Origin: DASYTH01 sp035762905
Lineage (GTDB): Bacteria > Actinomycetota > Actinomycetes > Mycobacteriales > Pseudonocardiaceae
DNA: 23,145 nt
Direction: 5' to 3'
NCBI RefSeq assembly: GCF_035762905.1
Contig: NZ_DASUCC010000119.1
Location: 1 to 23,145, forward strand
Below the pieces are notes generated by a model that was not told the DNA's origin, did no database searches, and worked only from the letters and a program-made list of their open reading frames with translations. Position numbers and translations under genes: made by a program. Shown piece after piece: positions 7,201-23,145 of this stretch; position 1 is the stretch's first letter, and each line of letters opens with the position of its first letter.

Positions 7201-10200
7201 AGCGGCAGCAGGTCGACCGCGAGCGTGTCCCGCATGACCTCGACGCATTCGTCCACAATGGAGCGAAGTTCGGGCTCCCGCCGGTACAGCTCGACCACCA
7301 TGCCCGGATAGTGCTCGCCGACCCCGGCGAACAGGAAGTTCACCGGCCGGTCCCGGTACGGTTCGGCGCGGGCCAGCACACCGGGCGGCAGCGCACGGCC
7401 GGCGGCGCCGGCATGGGTGACGATCTCCGCCATCGAGTCGGTGACCCAGGTCCTGCGGTGCTCGAAGGTCTCCCGGCCCAGCTGCAGCGTGTTGGCCACG
7501 TCCCGCAACGGGACGTCGGTCCGCCGGGCCAGGTGGTCGACCAGCCGGTTGACCGCCTGGTCGGCCGCGGCGGAGTTGCGTCCGGACACCGCGATCAGCT
7601 CGTAGCGTCGGTCCGATCCGTTCGGCGGCGCCGCGGGCTTCGCGGCCGGCGGTGCCTCCTCAAGGACCACGTGCACGTTGGTGCCGCCCATGCCCAGCGA
7701 GTTGAGCCCGGCGATCCGCGGCCGGCCGGCCGGGGTTTCCCAGGTGGACAGCTCGGTGTTGACGTAGAACGGGCTGTCCTCGAAGTCGATCTCCGGGCTG
7801 GGCCGGCGGAAGTTCAGGCTCGGCGGGATCTGCTTGTGCCGCAGCGCAAGCGTCGTCTTGATCAGGCCGCTGATCCCGGCGGCGGCACCGAGGTGTCCGA
7901 TGTTGGTCTTCACCGAGCCGATCGGGCAGTACTGCTTGTGCTCGGTCTCGCCGAACGCCCTGGTGAGCGCGGCCACCTCGATCGGGTCACCGAGCGGGGT
8001 CGCCGTGCCGTGCGCCTCGACGTAACCGATGTCCTCGGCGGTGACCCCGGCGTTGGCCATCGCGTCGGCCACCACGGCGGCCTGGCCGATCACGCTCGGC
8101 GCGGTGTAGCCGACCTTCAGCGAGCCGTCGTTGTTGATCGCCGAACCGCGGATCACCGCGTGCACGGTGTCCCCGTCGGCCACCGCGTCGGCCAGCCGCT
8201 TGAGCAGCACGACACCCGCGCCGTCGCCGAACATGGTTCCGCCGGCGTCGGCGTCGAAGGTTCGCACGTGCCCGTCCGCGGACTCCATCCCTCCCGGCAC
8301 GTAAAGGTGTCCCACCCGGTCCGGGGTGTGGATGGAGACCCCGCCGGCCAGCGCCAGCTCGCACTCGGCGTGGCGCAGGCTCTGGCAGGCCAGGTGCACG
8401 GCGACCAGCGCCGTGGAGCAGAAGGTTTGGATGGTCAGGCTGGGGCCGGACAGGCCGAGCTTGTAGGACACGGTGGTGGCCAGCGAGTCCTTGTCGTTGC
8501 CGATGACGAACTGGTAGGCGTCCACCTCACCGACGTCCATGGTGCTCGACGCCATCAGGATGCGCAGCAGATAGGTGCTGATGTTGGTGCCGCCGAACAC
8601 GCCCACCCGGCCCCGGCCGTCACCCGATCCGTAGCCACCGTCCTCCAGCGCCTCCCAGCAGCATTCCAGGAAGGCCCGGTGCTGCGGGTCGGTGATCTCC
8701 GCCTCCCTCGGGCTGTACCCGAAGAACGCCGCGTCGAACCCGCGCACGTCGTCCAGCACGGGACGCTTGGGCACGTAGTTCGGGGCGTGCACGGCCTCCG
8801 CGGGGACACCGGCGGCCAGCAGCTCCTCAGCGGAGAACGTGGTCACCGACTCCACGCCGGTGCGGAGGTTGTGCCAGAACTGTCCGAGGTCGCGGGCGCC
8901 GGGGAACCGGCCGGCCATCCCGATTATCGCGATCTTGTCCGCGTGCTCGGACGCCGGTGCGGGCCGCTCGGCCACCACCGCCGGTGCCTTCGTCTTTTCC
9001 CGCTTCTCCGGCGCCGGTTCGGCCGCGGCCATGCCGCCCTTGCGTTCGATGAGCGCGGCCATCGCGTGCACGGTCGGCGCCTCGAACAGGTTCACCGCGG
9101 TCACCGCGACGCCGGTGGCCTTCTGCATCCGCTTGACCAGTTGCAGGCCCATCAGCGAGGTGCCACCGAGGTCGAAGAAGTTGTCCCGCGCGCCGACCCG
9201 GTCGATGCCGAGCATCTCCTCCCACACGCCGGCCAGGGTGCGCTGCAGCGCGCCGGACGGCGGCACGTACTCCTGCGCGAGGTCGGGCCGGGGCAGCCGG
9301 ACGCCCGGCGCGCCGCCCGGCACCGCGCTGAGGTCCTTGACCAGCCACTGCCGGGACCGCTCGGGCAGGTCGCCGGCGCTGACCACGGTGCGCGGCAACG
9401 GATGCGCGAGCACGTGGTCGAACGCCTCGAGGGCAGCCCGCTCGGACATCGAGTACTCGACCATGGTGGCGCCGAGGTCGCCGATGCCGCCCTCGTCGAT
9501 CATGGCCGCGGTGGCCGCCCAGGTGTCCCAGTTGATCGCCACCCAGCGCGTCGCGTCGTCGGAGTGCCGGTAGGGCACGGTGTCCAGGAAGGTGTTCGCG
9601 GCGACGTAGGGGGCGAACCCGATCCCGCCGAGCACCGCCGACATCGAGGAGAACAGCACCACGAACTCGACCGGCTTGTCGCGCAGCACGTTCTCCAGCG
9701 CCACGGTTCCGTCGACCTTGCCGCCGGCCAGATGTGCGTCGACGGCGTCGGCGCCGATCTCGGAGATCGGCCCGAAGGTCTCCGGGGCCGTGTTGGCGGC
9801 CAGGTGCACCACGCCGTCCAACCGGCCGTACCGGTCGAGCAGGTCGTCCACCATGCGCCGCAGGGACGCCTCGTCGGTCACGTCCGCGGCCGCCACCTCG
9901 ACCCGGATCCCGTTGGCCCGCAACAGTTGCACGGCGCGGATGCGCTCGGCGTCCGGATCGTCCGCCGCGAGCCGCCGGTCCCACTCGGCCTCCGGCGGCA
10001 AGCCGCTGCGTCCGGCGAGGACCACGGTGTTGTCGCCTGCGGCGCCGATGTGCCCGGCCATCAGCCGGCCGACCGGACCGAGCCCGCCGGTGATCAGGTA
10101 CACCCCGTCCGGTCGGATGGCGACCGACTCGATGTCCGGTGTGGCCTGGGGTTGGTAGTCGAGCACGTAGCGGACACCGTCGCGCAGGGCCACCGCGCCG

Positions 10201-13200
10201 GCCTGGTCGGCCACCCGGATGTCGGCGTGCAGGTCGGCCGCTACCGTCTCCGTGGCGGAGCCGGATACGTCGATCGAGCGGACCAGCAGCCCGGCGAACT
10301 CCTGGTTGGCCACGATGCACGCGCCGTACACGGTGGCCCGGTGCGGGTCCGGCACGTCGGTGTCGAGCACGGCGCGCGCCGACTCGGTCACCACGGTGAT
10401 CCGGATCGGGTCGGCCACCTCGGTGCCCAGCACGGCGGTGAGCCTGCACACGCTGTCGAAGCCGAGTTGCCGCGGGTCCCCGTCGTTCAGCCCGAACAGG
10501 TGCACGACCTCAGCGGGTGCGCCGGCCTCGGTGAGCAGCCGCTCGTAGTCGTCGGCCTGGTCCGGCCGGATCAGCACGCACTCCCGGCCGTCGGCGGCGA
10601 GCCGGGTGGCCAGGGCGGTCCCGACACCGCGCTCGTCGGCGAGGATCCACACCGGGCCGGCCGGTGCCGTGCCGGCCGGCGGGCCGAGCGGGGTCGGTGT
10701 CCACACCGGACCGAAGAACCGCTCGGCGGTGGCCGGCGTCTCGACCGGTTCCGCTGCCCGGGCGACCGCACTCGGCACGGGCACCTGGTGCCCGGGCGGG
10801 TCGATCCAGTAACGCTGGTGCTCGAACGGGTACGCCGGGACCGACACCTTCTGCGGCGCCCGGCCCTCGTGGTAGGCGGGCCAGTCGATGTCCACACCGG
10901 ACAGCCACAGCTTGCCCAGCGCCTCGGCGAGCACCTCGGTGTCCGCCCGTGGATCCGCTTCGGCCGGCAGCGTCGGGACCAGCAGCGGCCACCGGTTGGG
11001 CGGGCAGTCCGGGTGGTTGCGGGCCAGCGCGCCGAGCGACTGGCCGGGACCGATCTCCACCAGCGCCGGCTCGCCCTCGGCCAGCAGGGTGGCGAGCATG
11101 TCGGCGAACCGCACCGTTTTGCACATGTGCTCGGCCCAGTAGCCGGGGTCCCGCAGCTGCCGCTCGGTGATCGGCGCACCGGTCACGTTGGACAGGTAGG
11201 GAATGCTTGGTGTGGTGGGGTTCAGGTTCGCCCGGGCCCACGCGGTCAGCTCCTCGGCCACCGGGCGGAGCATGCGGGAGTGGAAGGCGTGCGAGGTGCG
11301 CAGCAGCCGGCACGGAACGTCGTGCCCGGCAAGGCGGTCGGACAGCTCGGCCACCGCGGCGGCCGGGCCGGACAGCACGATCATCTGCGCGCCGTTCACC
11401 GCGGCCACGTCCAACCCGTGATCCGACCCGACCAGCCGGCCAAGATCCATTGTGGACAGTGGTACGGCGGCCATCGCCCCGGCCGGCAGCCGGGAGATCA
11501 GCCGGGCCCGAACCGCCACCAGCCGGGCCGCCTCGTCCAGGGTCAGGGCCTCGGCGAGCGCGGCGGCGGCGAACTCGCCGACGCTGTAGCCGGCCAGCAC
11601 GCTCGGCCGCACTCCCCAGGCCATCAGCAGCTTGCCCAGCGCGTAGTCGACCGCGAACACCGCAGGCTGAACCACCTCGGTCGCGGACGACGTGTCGTCC
11701 TCCGGTGCGCCGGCGCGGCCGAGCAGCCGGGCCAGGTCGCCACCCGCACCGGTCTTCTCATCGGCGGTCAGCTCGGCCAGCGGGTCGCTGCCCAGCTCGG
11801 CCCGGAAGATCGCCGCGCACTCGTCGATGGCCGCGCGGAAGACCGGCTCGGTGCGGTACAGCCCGCCGATCATTCCCTTGTAGTGCTCGCCGACCCCGGC
11901 CAGCAGGAACCCGACGCCGCGCCCGGTGCTCGCGTCGGCTCGGGCCAGCACCCGGTGCGCGGCCTCGGATCCCAGTGCGTTCGCCGCGTCGGCGCCGTCG
12001 GCCACGACGGCGGCCCGGCGCTCGTGGAACACCTTGCGGCCGACCTGCAACGTGTAGGCGACATCGGCGAGATCGACCTCCGGCTCGTCGGAGGACATCG
12101 CGGCGGCGAGCCGTTCGGTGGCCGCGGTGGCCGCCGCCGCGGTGCGCGCCGACCACACCAGAACCTGGTGCGGTCGCGCGGGCGGCCGGGACTCGCGGTC
12201 GACCGGCTCCGGCTCCTCGAGCACCACGTGCGCGTTGGTTCCGCCCATGCCGAACGCGCTCACGCCGGCCCGGCGGATCCGCTCACTCCTCGGCCATGGG
12301 CGCAGCGCGGTCACCACCTCAAGGCGGCCGGCGCTGCGGGCGAGCTGCGGGTTCGGCGTCGCGAAGTTGATCGTCGGCGGGATCTCCTGGTGGTGCAGGG
12401 CAAGTGCCGCCTTGATCAGGCCGGTCACGCCGGCCGCCCGGTCGAGGTGACCGAGGTTCGTCTTGGCCGAACCCACCCGGCAGCGGGTCACCTCGGCCAC
12501 GTCGAACACCTGCTGGAGCGCGGCGATCTCGGCGGCGTCGCCGAGCGGGGTGCCGGTGCCGTGCGCCTCCACGTAGTCGATGTCGGCCGGGGACAGCCCG
12601 GCCGCGGCCAGCGCCTCGGCCACCACGCCGGCCTGACCACGCACGCCGGGTGCGGTGAAGCCGACCTTGTTCGACCCGTCGTTGTTCACCGCCCAACCGC
12701 GGATGACCGCGTACACCCGGTCGCCGTCGGCCAGCGCGTCCGAAAGCCGGCGCAGCACCACGACGCCGACGCCGTTGCCGAGCGGGGTGCCCTTGCCTTC
12801 CGCGTCGAACGCCCGGCACCGGCCGTCCGGCGAGGCCATGCCGGCCTCGGCGTAGTGGTAACCCACCCGCTGCGGCACGGTGATCGCCGCGCCGCCGGCC
12901 AGAGCCAGGTCGGACTCACCGGTCACCAGGCTGGTGCACGCGGCGGCCACGGCGACCAGCGAGGTCGAGCAGTAGCTCTGCACGCCGTAGGCCGGACCGG
13001 TCAGGTCGAAGGCGTGCGCCACCCTGGTCGCCAGCGAGTCCTTGTCGTTGCCCAGCCCCACGAACACCATCCCGGCGGTTTCAACCAGGTCGGGGTGCGG
13101 CGCGATGTTGTTCACCAGGTAGGTGCTGAGCTGGCAGCCGGCGAACACCCCGATCGCCCCGCCGGTCCGGTCCGGATCCACCCCGGCGTCCTCGAGCGCG

Positions 13201-13547
13201 TGCCACGAGCACTCGAGGAACAGCCGCTGCTGGGGATCCATCACCTGAGCTTCCCGTGCGGCGTAACCGAAGAAGCCGGCGTCGAACAGGTCGACGTCGT
13301 CCAGCACGGAACCGACCCGCACGTACGTGGGATCGGCAAGGTGCTCGGCCGGCACCCCGGAGGCGCGCAGCTCCTCGTCGGTGAACCGGGTCATGCAGTC
13401 CTTGCCGGTACGCAGGTTGTGCCACAGCTCGCGCACGTCCCGGCTGGCCGGGAACCGGCCGGCCATCCCGACGATCGCGATGTCCGCGGCCAGGTCACCG
13501 GAACCGTCGTCCTCGGCCGGGTCGTACGGTTGGAGTTCGCTGGTCAT
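4227..13547 (-). CDS. Modular type I polyketide synthase C: KS-AT-KR-ACP-KS-AT-KR-ACP
   Basis: This is a 3106-residue, two-module subunit. ATG 13547 is preferred over an upstream in-frame start because GGTGAGGG (13552-13559) sits 4 bases before it and embeds the stop codon of gene B. KS1 spans 22-445 (Cys193 in SYCSTSLVAV, His329, His367). AT1 spans 545-860 (Ser655 in GYSVGE; HAFHS at 753-757). KR1 spans 945-1400 (Ser1301, Tyr1314, Asn1318). ACP1 spans 1433-1503 (Ser1464 in GGTSL). A Pro/Ala/Lys linker follows. KS2 spans 1537-1966 (Cys1710 in TFCSTALVAV, His1846, His1885). AT2 spans 2069-2385 (Ser2184 in GYSLGE; HAFHT at 2284-2288). KR2 spans 2480-2925 (Tyr2876, Asn2880). ACP2 spans 3008-3076 (Ser3038 in GGNSL). 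HAFH predicts malonyl-CoA. There is no DH, ER or TE, so each module should leave a beta-hydroxyl. KR stereotype is not assignable: there is no LDD motif and no Trp eight residues before Tyr. The head is acidic and the tail basic. Confidence 0.95.
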   Translation of the reverse strand: MTSELQPYDPAEDDGSGDLAADIAIVGMAGRFPASRDVRELWHNLRTGKDCMTRFTDEELRASGVPAEHLADPTYVRVGSVLDDVDLFDAGFFGYAAREAQVMDPQQRLFLECSWHALEDAGVDPDRTGGAIGVFAGCQLSTYLVNNIAPHPDLVETAGMVFVGLGNDKDSLATRVAHAFDLTGPAYGVQSYCSTSLVAVAAACTSLVTGESDLALAGGAAITVPQRVGYHYAEAGMASPDGRCRAFDAEGKGTPLGNGVGVVVLRRLSDALADGDRVYAVIRGWAVNNDGSNKVGFTAPGVRGQAGVVAEALAAAGLSPADIDYVEAHGTGTPLGDAAEIAALQQVFDVAEVTRCRVGSAKTNLGHLDRAAGVTGLIKAALALHHQEIPPTINFATPNPQLARSAGRLEVVTALRPWPRSERIRRAGVSAFGMGGTNAHVVLEEPEPVDRESRPPARPHQVLVWSARTAAAATAATERLAAAMSSDEPEVDLADVAYTLQVGRKVFHERRAAVVADGADAANALGSEAAHRVLARADASTGRGVGFLLAGVGEHYKGMIGGLYRTEPVFRAAIDECAAIFRAELGSDPLAELTADEKTGAGGDLARLLGRAGAPEDDTSSATEVVQPAVFAVDYALGKLLMAWGVRPSVLAGYSVGEFAAAALAEALTLDEAARLVAVRARLISRLPAGAMAAVPLSTMDLGRLVGSDHGLDVAAVNGAQMIVLSGPAAAVAELSDRLAGHDVPCRLLRTSHAFHSRMLRPVAEELTAWARANLNPTTPSIPYLSNVTGAPITERQLRDPGYWAEHMCKTVRFADMLATLLAEGEPALVEIGPGQSLGALARNHPDCPPNRWPLLVPTLPAEADPRADTEVLAEALGKLWLSGVDIDWPAYHEGRAPQKVSVPAYPFEHQRYWIDPPGHQVPVPSAVARAAEPVETPATAERFFGPVWTPTPLGPPAGTAPAGPVWILADERGVGTALATRLAADGRECVLIRPDQADDYERLLTEAGAPAEVVHLFGLNDGDPRQLGFDSVCRLTAVLGTEVADPIRITVVTESARAVLDTDVPDPHRATVYGACIVANQEFAGLLVRSIDVSGSATETVAADLHADIRVADQAGAVALRDGVRYVLDYQPQATPDIESVAIRPDGVYLITGGLGPVGRLMAGHIGAAGDNTVVLAGRSGLPPEAEWDRRLAADDPDAERIRAVQLLRANGIRVEVAAADVTDEASLRRMVDDLLDRYGRLDGVVHLAANTAPETFGPISEIGADAVDAHLAGGKVDGTVALENVLRDKPVEFVVLFSSMSAVLGGIGFAPYVAANTFLDTVPYRHSDDATRWVAINWDTWAATAAMIDEGGIGDLGATMVEYSMSERAALEAFDHVLAHPLPRTVVSAGDLPERSRQWLVKDLSAVPGGAPGVRLPRPDLAQEYVPPSGALQRTLAGVWEEMLGIDRVGARDNFFDLGGTSLMGLQLVKRMQKATGVAVTAVNLFEAPTVHAMAALIERKGGMAAAEPAPEKREKTKAPAVVAERPAPASEHADKIAIIGMAGRFPGARDLGQFWHNLRTGVESVTTFSAEELLAAGVPAEAVHAPNYVPKRPVLDDVRGFDAAFFGYSPREAEITDPQHRAFLECCWEALEDGGYGSGDGRGRVGVFGGTNISTYLLRILMASSTMDVGEVDAYQFVIGNDKDSLATTVSYKLGLSGPSLTIQTFCSTALVAVHLACQSLRHAECELALAGGVSIHTPDRVGHLYVPGGMESADGHVRTFDADAGGTMFGDGAGVVLLKRLADAVADGDTVHAVIRGSAINNDGSLKVGYTAPSVIGQAAVVADAMANAGVTAEDIGYVEAHGTATPLGDPIEVAALTRAFGETEHKQYCPIGSVKTNIGHLGAAAGISGLIKTTLALRHKQIPPSLNFRRPSPEIDFEDSPFYVNTELSTWETPAGRPRIAGLNSLGMGGTNVHVVLEEAPPAAKPAAPPNGSDRRYELIAVSGRNSAAADQAVNRLVDHLARRTDVPLRDVANTLQLGRETFEHRRTWVTDSMAEIVTHAGAAGRALPPGVLARAEPYRDRPVNFLFAGVGEHYPGMVVELYRREPELRSIVDECVEVMRDTLAVDLLPLLTADRSSAVSEDAALLAMLGRTPAATDPNRETLRRTEIAQPAVFVAEYAVARLLMSWGVRPAMMLGYSLGEYVAACLAGVLPLTDALRLVAFRAGLIAKQPAGSMLAVPRSPAWLSERFGDLGELGIDVAAVNGPEITVIGGEPERVADFAARLRTDDVPSTTLLTTHAFHTRMLDPVADELTAWVTANVRPEAPKLPYISNVTGELADEALVTDPRYWARHMCSPVRFADGLARLLADPDPALLEIGPGQSLGAMTRVHPDCARERWPLVSATLPAAADPRPDDRVLTDALAQLWLAGVDIDWSAYQGGRQAGRVPLPAYPFQRQEFWLAPASAPAGPAGPAAPASAASALTELPLLPEESWVHAPVWRQTAPRTGAAPAARWLVFTDDGPADALCERLSDRLVAVGGSVVRVRPGDGFAATGAGFVVRPGESADLRALLRALRDGAGLPERVVHLWTLGDAGSVSDAITAGPHSLIAFAQAASDVGAEGWTLDIVTAGSQRVTGAERIRPATAPVLGPARLIPVEYPGVHCRLTDLDPAELADPERLAAPLAAELADGDRDTLVALRGGRRWLLDYESVPAADDPEPLQDKGVYLITGGLGGIGLALAEQLARACQARLVLFGRTGLPPRETWDAVLDDERTGPEVRRRLTGVRLLEELGSEVLVVTGDVSATADTAAAVHAATERFGALHGVLHAAGVPGVGLMQFKTRAEVDKTLAPKIAGTLALDEALRGHRLDFLVLFSSITSATGGGPGQVDYCAANAFLDAFAHASAQRPDGQRTVAVNWGEWEWNGWEAGLSGYSPEVAQFFRDYRARFGIGFEAGWRSLRRALATGQPQLAVTTQDFSGLVRAGAHVTIQDVATAPTGTASPGARHARPDLSVAFVPPAGDVETAIAEVWAELLGLDRVGTEDNFFELGGNSLVGVEIMVRIRRRLGIDELAPHVLYEAPTVGALARLLAPTDSQPAPAADHQDRTQARRANLARRKRTT
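13482..13547 (-). other. Acidic N-terminal head of PKS C, candidate docking element
   Basis: Residues 1-22 contain seven Asp/Glu and no Lys/Arg. They replace the coiled-coil docking helix usual at the start of actinobacterial PKS subunits. They directly follow, in assembly order, the Arg-rich C-terminus of PKS B. Electrostatic docking is an inference. Confidence 0.45.
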
Positions 13548-13554
13548 CAGTCCC

Positions 13555-21992
<8,438 letters not shown>

Positions 21993-21996
<4 letters not shown>

Positions 21997-23145
21997 AGCC
22001 CGAGGTTCTTGTCGATGAAGTCGAAAAGCTCGTCGTTGGTCGACGACTCGAGGCGGGCCACCACGTCGCCGTCATCGGCCGGCGCGGCCACGGCGTCGTC
22101 GAGCAGGGCCCGCAACCGGGCCGCGATCCGGCCGCGGACCTCGTCGTCCGCGGCCAGTTCCAGGACCGCGGTCGCCACCCGGTCGAGCTCGGCGAGCAGT
22201 GCGTCGGCGCCGTCGGCGCCGTCCTGGACCAGCTCCGATCCCAGGTGCTTGGCGAGGATGCCGGGCGTGGGGTAGTCGAAGACGAGGGTGGGCGGCAGCC
22301 GCAGTCCGGTCGCGGCGTTGACCCGGTTGCGCAACTCGACCGCGGTGAGCGAGTCGAAGCCGAGGTCGGTGAAGGCCCGGTTGCGGGTGATCGCCTCGGT
22401 GCCGGTGTGGCCGAGCACGGCGGCGACGTTGGTGTTGACCAGATCCAGCAGGGTGCGGTCCCGCTCGGTCGCCGGCAAACCGGCAAGTCGTTGGCGCAGC
22501 TCGGAAACCTGCGCCACGGTGGCCGCGGTGCGCCGGACGCGCACCAGGTCCCGCAGGATCGGCGGCACGGCGGTGCCGCCGGCCTGGGCCTGCAGCGCCG
22601 CGACGTCCAGCTTCATCGGCACCACCAGCGCCCGGTCCAGCGGGGTGGCGGTGTCGAACAGGGTCATGCCCTCCTCGGCGGACAGCGGTGCGGTTCCGGC
22701 CCGCCGCAGCCGAGCCAGGTTCGCCTCGTCGAGGTGTCCGGTCATGCCGCTGGCCTGCGCCCACAGGCCCCAGGCCAGCGCGGTGGCCGGTAGGCCGTTG
22801 GCCCGGCGGTGCTGGGCAAGGGCGTCCAGGGCGGCGTTGGCCGCGGCGTAGTTGGCCTGCCCGGGGGATCCCATGATTCCGGCGGCGGAGGAGAACAACA
22901 CGAACATGGCCAGCTCCATGTCCTTGGTCAGCTCGTGCAGGTTGATCGCCGCATCCACCTTGGGCGCCCACACGGTGTCCAGCTGCCGCGTGGTCAGCGA
23001 CTCGACCGTGGCGTCGTCGAGCACACCGGCGGCGTGCACGACTCCGGTCAACCCCACCGGCAACCCGGCCAGCAGTTGCCCAAGCGCGGAACGGTCCGCG
23101 GCGTCACACGCGGCGATCGTGACCCGCGCCCCGAGAGCGGTCAGC
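21993..23145 (-). CDS. Modular type I polyketide synthase A (3' end only): KR-ACP-docking
   Basis: The last 383 residues are visible; the rest lies beyond the right edge. The frame stays open to position 23145, reading LTALGARVTIAACDAADRSA. The KR has the B-type LDD motif (AAGVLDDATVES), catalytic Ser, Tyr and Asn (FVLFSSAAG; QANYAAANA), and no Pro two residues after Tyr, so it is a B1-type forming the D-beta-hydroxyl. The ACP follows (DLGFDSLTAVELRN), with the modified Ser codon at 22350-22352. A helical C-terminal docking domain ends in STNDELFDFIDKNLGL, the classic partner of the N-terminal helix of PKS B. The stop TGA (21993-21995) overlaps the GTG of gene B. Which module this is, and whether it has DH or ER, cannot be seen. 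Confidence 0.93.

Overview
This is a high-GC actinomycete window. The evidence is strong G/C third-position bias, GTG and TTG codons in start positions, a DrrA-type ABC ATPase, and very large type I modular polyketide synthase (PKS) genes of actinobacterial style. The genus cannot be fixed from the sequence. About 19 kb is the 3' part of a leftward PKS operon; the left 4 kb holds unrelated-looking genes.

Layout from left to right: (1) the first 87 codons of a DrrA-type ABC transporter ATPase, leftward and cut by the window edge. (2) A 152-bp divergent intergenic region with an 11-bp direct repeat and a MerR-like promoter. (3) A rightward aldo/keto reductase. (4) A 382-bp non-coding stretch with several short perfect inverted repeats. 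(5) A rightward pair: a 114-aa protein of unknown function with a possible propeptide/I9-like fold, then a 655-aa zinc metallopeptidase-like protein carrying six ricin-type beta-trefoil repeats. (6) A strong bidirectional terminator. (7) Three leftward, translationally coupled PKS genes, transcribed A (3' end only, right edge), then B (2813 aa), then C (3106 aa).

The visible assembly line is A: ...KR-ACP-docking; B: docking-KS-[AT remnant]-KR-ACP-KS-[AT remnant]-KR-ACP-basic tail; C: acidic head-KS-AT-KR-ACP-KS-AT-KR-ACP-basic tail. All five visible KRs keep their catalytic residues. No dehydratase, enoylreductase or thioesterase is present in the full modules, so the visible part should build a polyol-like beta-hydroxy chain that is not released here.

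The most notable point is in B. Both of its acyltransferase (AT) regions have lost the nucleophile motif (GHSxGE-type replaced by GDGFGE and GEGIGG). Both are also shortened to about half length by deletions in the same two places, while their KS domains keep the Cys-His-His triad. C has two intact, malonyl-type ATs of a GYSxGE/HAFH family. B therefore looks like a subunit loaded in trans inside an otherwise cis-AT line. The B-to-C interface also departs from the A-to-B interface: an Arg-rich tail faces an acidic head instead of coiled-coil docking. C ends in another Arg-rich tail, which suggests a further partner or a separate release enzyme outside the window.
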